Assembly: GCF_002101335.1 (NCBI RefSeq)
Contig: NZ_CP020773.1
Location: 1,488,001-1,552,000, forward strand
Reading direction: 5' to 3'
DNA from: Staphylococcus lutrae
GTDB lineage: Bacteria; Bacillota; Bacilli; Staphylococcales; Staphylococcaceae
Length of the DNA stretch: 64,000 nucleotides
This document shows positions 60,480-64,000 of the stretch, piece after piece. The stretch's first letter is position 1. Every line of letters starts with the position of its first letter. The translations under genes were made by a program, and so were the position numbers. The notes under the pieces are model-generated. The model was not told where the DNA came from, searched no databases, and saw nothing but the letters and a program-made list of their open reading frames with translations.

Positions 60480-60845
60480 ATGGCTAATCAAGAGCAAATC
60501 ATTGAAGCAATCAAAGAAATGTCAGTTTTAGAATTAAACGACTTAGTAAAAGCAATTGAAGAAGAATTTGGTGTAACTGCAGCAGCACCAGTAGCAGTAG
60601 CAGGTGCAGCAGGTGGAGACGCAGCAGCAGAAAAAACTGAATTTGATGTTGAATTAACTTCAGCTGGATCATCAAAAATCAAAGTTGTTAAAGCAGTTAA
60701 AGAAGCAACTGGCTTAGGCTTAAAAGATGCGAAAGCATTAGTTGACGGTGCACCAAGCATCATCAAAGAAGCAATGCCTAAAGAAGAAGCTGAAAAACTT
60801 AAAGAACAATTAGAAGAAGTTGGCGCTTCAGTAGAATTGAAATAA
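60480..60845 (+). CDS. rplL: 50S ribosomal protein L7/L12
   Basis: Acidic stalk protein, 121 residues. The N-terminal dimer domain is joined by an Ala-rich hinge (about 37-52) to the factor-binding C-terminal domain ([20 protein letters not shown]). 43 bases after rplJ, with GGAGGA site. Confidence 0.98.
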   Translation: MANQEQIIEAIKEMSVLELNDLVKAIEEEFGVTAAAPVAVAGAAGGDAAAEKTEFDVELTSAGSSKIKVVKAVKEATGLGLKDAKALVDGAPSIIKEAMPKEEAEKLKEQLEEVGASVELK

Positions 60846-60859
60846 TTCATTGATAAGTG

Positions 60860-60892
60860 AAAAACCCGCTATTACATAATAGCGGGTTTTTG
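60860..60892 (+). terminator. Terminator after rplL
   Basis: AAAACCCGCTATTA with TAATAGCGGGTTTTT; strong perfect stem. Confidence 0.92.
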
Positions 60893-60922
60893 AATATTAA
60901 ACGATAAAGAGGTGCAACGCCG

Positions 60923-61531
60923 ATGAGTCATTACTATGATGTACAACCTGATGCCCGGACGAATGAAAAAGAAATTACATACCAGTATCAACGGCATCAG
61001 CTTCATCTTACTACAGACGCCGGTGTTTTTTCGCGTGATCAAGTGGATTTTGGCTCGGATTTGTTAATTCAAACATTTCTTAATGCACATCCCCCAGGTC
61101 AAAAGAAGACGATTCTTGATGTAGGTTGCGGCTATGGTCCAATCGGTTTGATGTTGGCGAAAGTGGCACCACATGATTGCGTGACCATGGTAGATGTGAA
61201 CCGACGAGCGTTGAGCTTAGTGGAGAAAAATGCGAAGCGTAATCAAATCACAAATGTGACGGTCAAAGAAAGCGATGGTCTCTCACAAGTTGCTGACGAA
61301 ACTTTTCAATACGTCTTGACAAATCCTCCGATTAGAGCGGGTAAACAAATCGTTCATCAAATTCTCAGTGATGCATATCATGTGCTTGAAAAACAAGGGA
61401 TGCTTTATGTTGTCATACAAAAGAAACAAGGTATGCCCTCTGCGAAGAAAAAAATGTCTGACGTTTTCGGAAATGTTGAGTCGATCAAAAATAGTAAAGG
61501 CTATCACATTTTAAAGAGTGTTAAATGTTGA
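60923..61531 (+). CDS. Class I SAM-dependent rRNA methyltransferase (RsmC-like)
   Basis: 202 residues. SAM-binding motif I ILDVGCGYGPIGLMLAK, acidic VDVNRRALSL and motif IV TNPPIRAGK are present. This is the form of the RsmC/YbxB group that methylates guanine N2 in 16S rRNA. It lies between rplL and rpoB as in Bacillus (ybxB). The target is inferred from family. Confidence 0.9.
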   Translation: MSHYYDVQPDARTNEKEITYQYQRHQLHLTTDAGVFSRDQVDFGSDLLIQTFLNAHPPGQKKTILDVGCGYGPIGLMLAKVAPHDCVTMVDVNRRALSLVEKNAKRNQITNVTVKESDGLSQVADETFQYVLTNPPIRAGKQIVHQILSDAYHVLEKQGMLYVVIQKKQGMPSAKKKMSDVFGNVESIKNSKGYHILKSVKC

Positions 61532-61611
61532 TTTTGTCGTTGAGTTATGATATAGTCGTAAGATGAAATAATTATGTTCAATAAGTGTGTACTTTTACGG
61601 TTAAAGTTTCA

Positions 61612-61640
61612 TTGTAACATTTCAAAATAAGACTTATAGA
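61612..61640 (+). promoter_or_regulatory. Promoter candidate for rpoB
   Basis: TTGTAA (61612-61617), 17 bases, TATAGA (61635-61640), about 100 bases before the rpoB start. The rest of the 212-base gap shows no other strong structure. Confidence 0.55.
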
Positions 61641-61743
61641 ATAGAAAATGGTGTCATCGTTTCATGTGCTACCGTTTTCTTTTTGTCTTGTTGCATGATG
61701 GGAACTGAAAAGTGTTCACACAATTTTTGAGGGGTGAATCTGT

Positions 61744-64000
61744 TTGGCAGGTCAATTTGTCCAATATGGAAGACATCGTAAACGTAGAAACTACGCAAGA
61801 ATTTCAGAAGTTTTAGAGTTACCAAACTTAATTGAAATTCAAACGAAATCGTACGATTGGTTCTTAAAAGAAGGTTTGTTAGAAATGTTCCGTGATATAT
61901 CTCCAATTGAAGACTTCACGGGGAATCTTTCATTAGAGTTTGTAGATTATAGATTAGGTGAACCAAAATATGATTTAGAAGAATCTAAAAACCGTGACGC
62001 AACGTACGCAGCACCTTTGCGCGTGAAGGTGCGTTTGATCATTAAAGAAACTGGAGAAGTGAAAGACCAAGAAGTATTTATGGGAGACTTCCCATTAATG
62101 ACGGAAACAGGTACTTTCGTTATTAACGGGGCAGAGCGTGTTATCGTATCACAATTAGTGCGTTCACCATCTGTTTATTTTAATGAAAAATTAGATAAAA
62201 ATGGACGCGTGAACTATGATGCGACCGTTATTCCGAACCGTGGTGCTTGGTTGGAATACGAAACAGATGCGAAAGATGTCGTTTATGTACGTATCGATAG
62301 AACGAGAAAGTTACCATTAACTGTGTTATTACGTGCATTAGGCTACTCAACAGATCAAGAAATTATCGAATTAATTGGTGATAATGAGTATTTACGCAAT
62401 ACATTGGAAAAAGATAGTACAGAAAATACGGAACAAGCGTTATTGGAGATTTACGAGCGCTTACGTCCAGGTGAGCCACCAACTGTAGAAAATGCGAAAA
62501 GCTTGTTATACTCTCGTTTCTTTGACCCTAAACGTTACGATTTAGCAAGTGTAGGCCGATATAAAGCCAACAAAAAACTACATTTGAAACACCGCCTATT
62601 CAACCAGAAACTAGCAGAACCGATTGTGAATACGGATACAGGTGAAATTGTTGCTGAAGAAGGCACAGTACTGGATCGTCGTAAATTAGACGAAATCATG
62701 GATGTACTCGAAACAAATGCGAATACACAAGTTTATGAACTTCAAAACAGCATTATTGATGAGCCAGTGGAAATTCAATCCATTAAAGTGTATGTCCCTA
62801 ATGATGATGAAGCGCGTACAACGACAGTGATTGGTAATGCGTTCCCAGATTCAGAAGTGAAATGTATTACACCGGCAGATATTGTTGCGTCTATGTCTTA
62901 CTTCTTTAATTTATTGCATGGTATTGGTTACACAGACGATATCGACCACCTTGGTAATCGTCGTCTACGCTCAGTCGGTGAGTTGTTACAAAACCAATTC
63001 CGCATTGGTTTGTCAAGAATGGAGCGTGTCGTGCGTGAAAGAATGTCAATCCAAGACACAGATTCGATTACACCACAACAATTAATCAATATTCGTCCAG
63101 TCATTGCATCGATTAAAGAGTTTTTTGGTAGTTCTCAATTATCACAATTCATGGACCAAGCGAACCCACTTGCTGAATTAACACATAAGCGTCGTCTATC
63201 TGCCTTAGGGCCAGGTGGTTTAACGCGTGAACGTGCACAAATGGAAGTGCGTGACGTCCATTACTCCCACTACGGGCGTATGTGTCCAATTGAAACACCA
63301 GAGGGTCCGAATATTGGTTTGATCAACTCATTATCAAGTTATGCGCGTGTCAATGAGTTTGGTTTTATCGAGACACCGTACCGAAAAGTAGATATTGAGA
63401 CAAATACGATTACAGACCAAATCGATTACTTAACTGCTGATGAAGAAGACAGTTATGTTGTCGCTCAGGCGAATGCACGTCTCGATGAAAATGGTCGTTT
63501 CTTAGACGATGAGATTGTGTGTCGTTTCCGGGGTAATAACACAACAATGGCCAAAGAAAAAATGGATTACATGGACGTTTCACCTAAGCAGGTTGTTTCT
63601 GCGGCGACAGCATGTATTCCGTTCTTAGAAAACGATGACTCAAACCGTGCCTTAATGGGTGCGAACATGCAACGTCAAGCTGTGCCATTGCTCAACCCAG
63701 AATCTCCATTTGTTGGAACAGGAATGGAGCATGTTGCGGCACGTGATTCAGGGGCAGCTGTGATTTCTAAACATCGTGGACGTGTAGAACATGTTCAGTC
63801 GAGTGAAATTTTGGTGCGTCGTTTAGTAGAAGAAAATGGTGAAGAAGTAGAAAGCGTATTGGATCGTTATCCGTTAGCGAAATTCAAACGTTCGAACTCA
63901 GGAACATGTTACAACCAACGCCCGATTATTGCGAAGGGTGATATCGTAGAAAAAGGTGAAATTCTAGCCGATGGTCCATCTATGGAACTGGGTGAAATGG
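61744..64000 (+). CDS. rpoB: RNA polymerase beta subunit RpoB, N-terminal part
   Basis: Runs off the window after 752 codons. It starts TTG at 61744 after GAGGGGTG and reads [20 protein letters not shown]. The frame is open throughout. The rifampicin region ([31 protein letters not shown]) is the drug-sensitive form, with no known resistance change at the Gln, Asp, His, Arg or Ser sites. [23 protein letters not shown] catalytic-core blocks follow (seen as [19 protein letters not shown]). Confidence 0.97.
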   Translation, partial: MAGQFVQYGRHRKRRNYARISEVLELPNLIEIQTKSYDWFLKEGLLEMFRDISPIEDFTGNLSLEFVDYRLGEPKYDLEESKNRDATYAAPLRVKVRLIIKETGEVKDQEVFMGDFPLMTETGTFVINGAERVIVSQLVRSPSVYFNEKLDKNGRVNYDATVIPNRGAWLEYETDAKDVVYVRIDRTRKLPLTVLLRALGYSTDQEIIELIGDNEYLRNTLEKDSTENTEQALLEIYERLRPGEPPTVENAKSLLYSRFFDPKRYDLASVGRYKANKKLHLKHRLFNQKLAEPIVNTDTGEIVAEEGTVLDRRKLDEIMDVLETNANTQVYELQNSIIDEPVEIQSIKVYVPNDDEARTTTVIGNAFPDSEVKCITPADIVASMSYFFNLLHGIGYTDDIDHLGNRRLRSVGELLQNQFRIGLSRMERVVRERMSIQDTDSITPQQLINIRPVIASIKEFFGSSQLSQFMDQANPLAELTHKRRLSALGPGGLTRERAQMEVRDVHYSHYGRMCPIETPEGPNIGLINSLSSYARVNEFGFIETPYRKVDIETNTITDQIDYLTADEEDSYVVAQANARLDENGRFLDDEIVCRFRGNNTTMAKEKMDYMDVSPKQVVSAATACIPFLENDDSNRALMGANMQRQAVPLLNPESPFVGTGMEHVAARDSGAAVISKHRGRVEHVQSSEILVRRLVEENGEEVESVLDRYPLAKFKRSNSGTCYNQRPIIAKGDIVEKGEILADGPSMELGEM

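Noticed and set aside
62882..63085. 67-codon frame inside rpoB
   Set aside because: Lies out of frame within the intact rpoB sequence.

Overview
The window is 64 kb of a Staphylococcus chromosome. The gene order (mfd, yabM/N, divIC, tilS, hpt, ftsH, fol genes, lysS, rRNA operons, pdxST, ctsR-mcsAB-clpC, radA, gltX, cysES, secE-nusG, rplKAJL, rpoB) is the conserved Firmicute backbone, and most proteins read as close relatives of their S. aureus counterparts. ispD and ispF, genes of the non-mevalonate (MEP) isoprenoid pathway, lie between yacL and gltX. Most staphylococci use mevalonate; the MEP route is known from the hyicus/intermedius/schleiferi group of animal-associated species. I therefore infer a member of that clade, but cannot name the species without alignment.

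Layout. 1-7.0 kb: the 3' end of mfd, then a tightly overlapping housekeeping run (lipid flippase, MazG, RqcP, DivIC, S1 protein, TilS, Hpt). 7.2-16.1 kb: ftsH, hslO, cysK, the folate genes folP-folB-folK, dusB and lysS. 16.5-27.8 kb: stable RNA. Three tandem promoters lead into an unusual 5S-first unit (5S, eight tRNAs, 16S, 23S, 5S). A second operon follows (16S, tRNA-Ile, 23S, 5S). 27.9-29.4 kb: an intact ISL3-family insertion sequence with 8-bp target duplications and a duplicated left end. 29.5-34.6 kb: a FUSC-type exporter and the vitamin B6 module (pdxR divergent from pdxST).

34.6-41.0 kb is the accessory highlight: a complete, compact type II-A CRISPR-Cas9 locus inserted between pdxT and nupC. 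It reads leader, 9-repeat array, tracrRNA, cas9, cas1, cas2 and a long csn2, all on the + strand. The 1054-residue Cas9 is an orthologue of the small S. aureus Cas9. All nuclease residues are present, but the PAM-reading residue equivalent to R991 is replaced by Leu, which suggests a different PAM. The array lies upstream of the tracrRNA rather than downstream of csn2. A long inverted repeat abuts the tracrRNA promoter.

41.0-64.0 kb: nupC, the CtsR heat-shock operon with two CtsR operators, radA, yacL, ispD, a frameshifted ispF, gltX, a Cys T-box controlling cysE-cysS-mrnC-rlmB-rae1, sigH, rpmG-secE-nusG, the L11-L1 and L10-L12 units with structured leaders, an rRNA methyltransferase gene, and the first 752 codons of rpoB.

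Three one-base homopolymer contractions in 23S copy 1, together with the one-base G loss in ispF, look like under-called homopolymers in the source assembly. They should be checked before being taken as biology.
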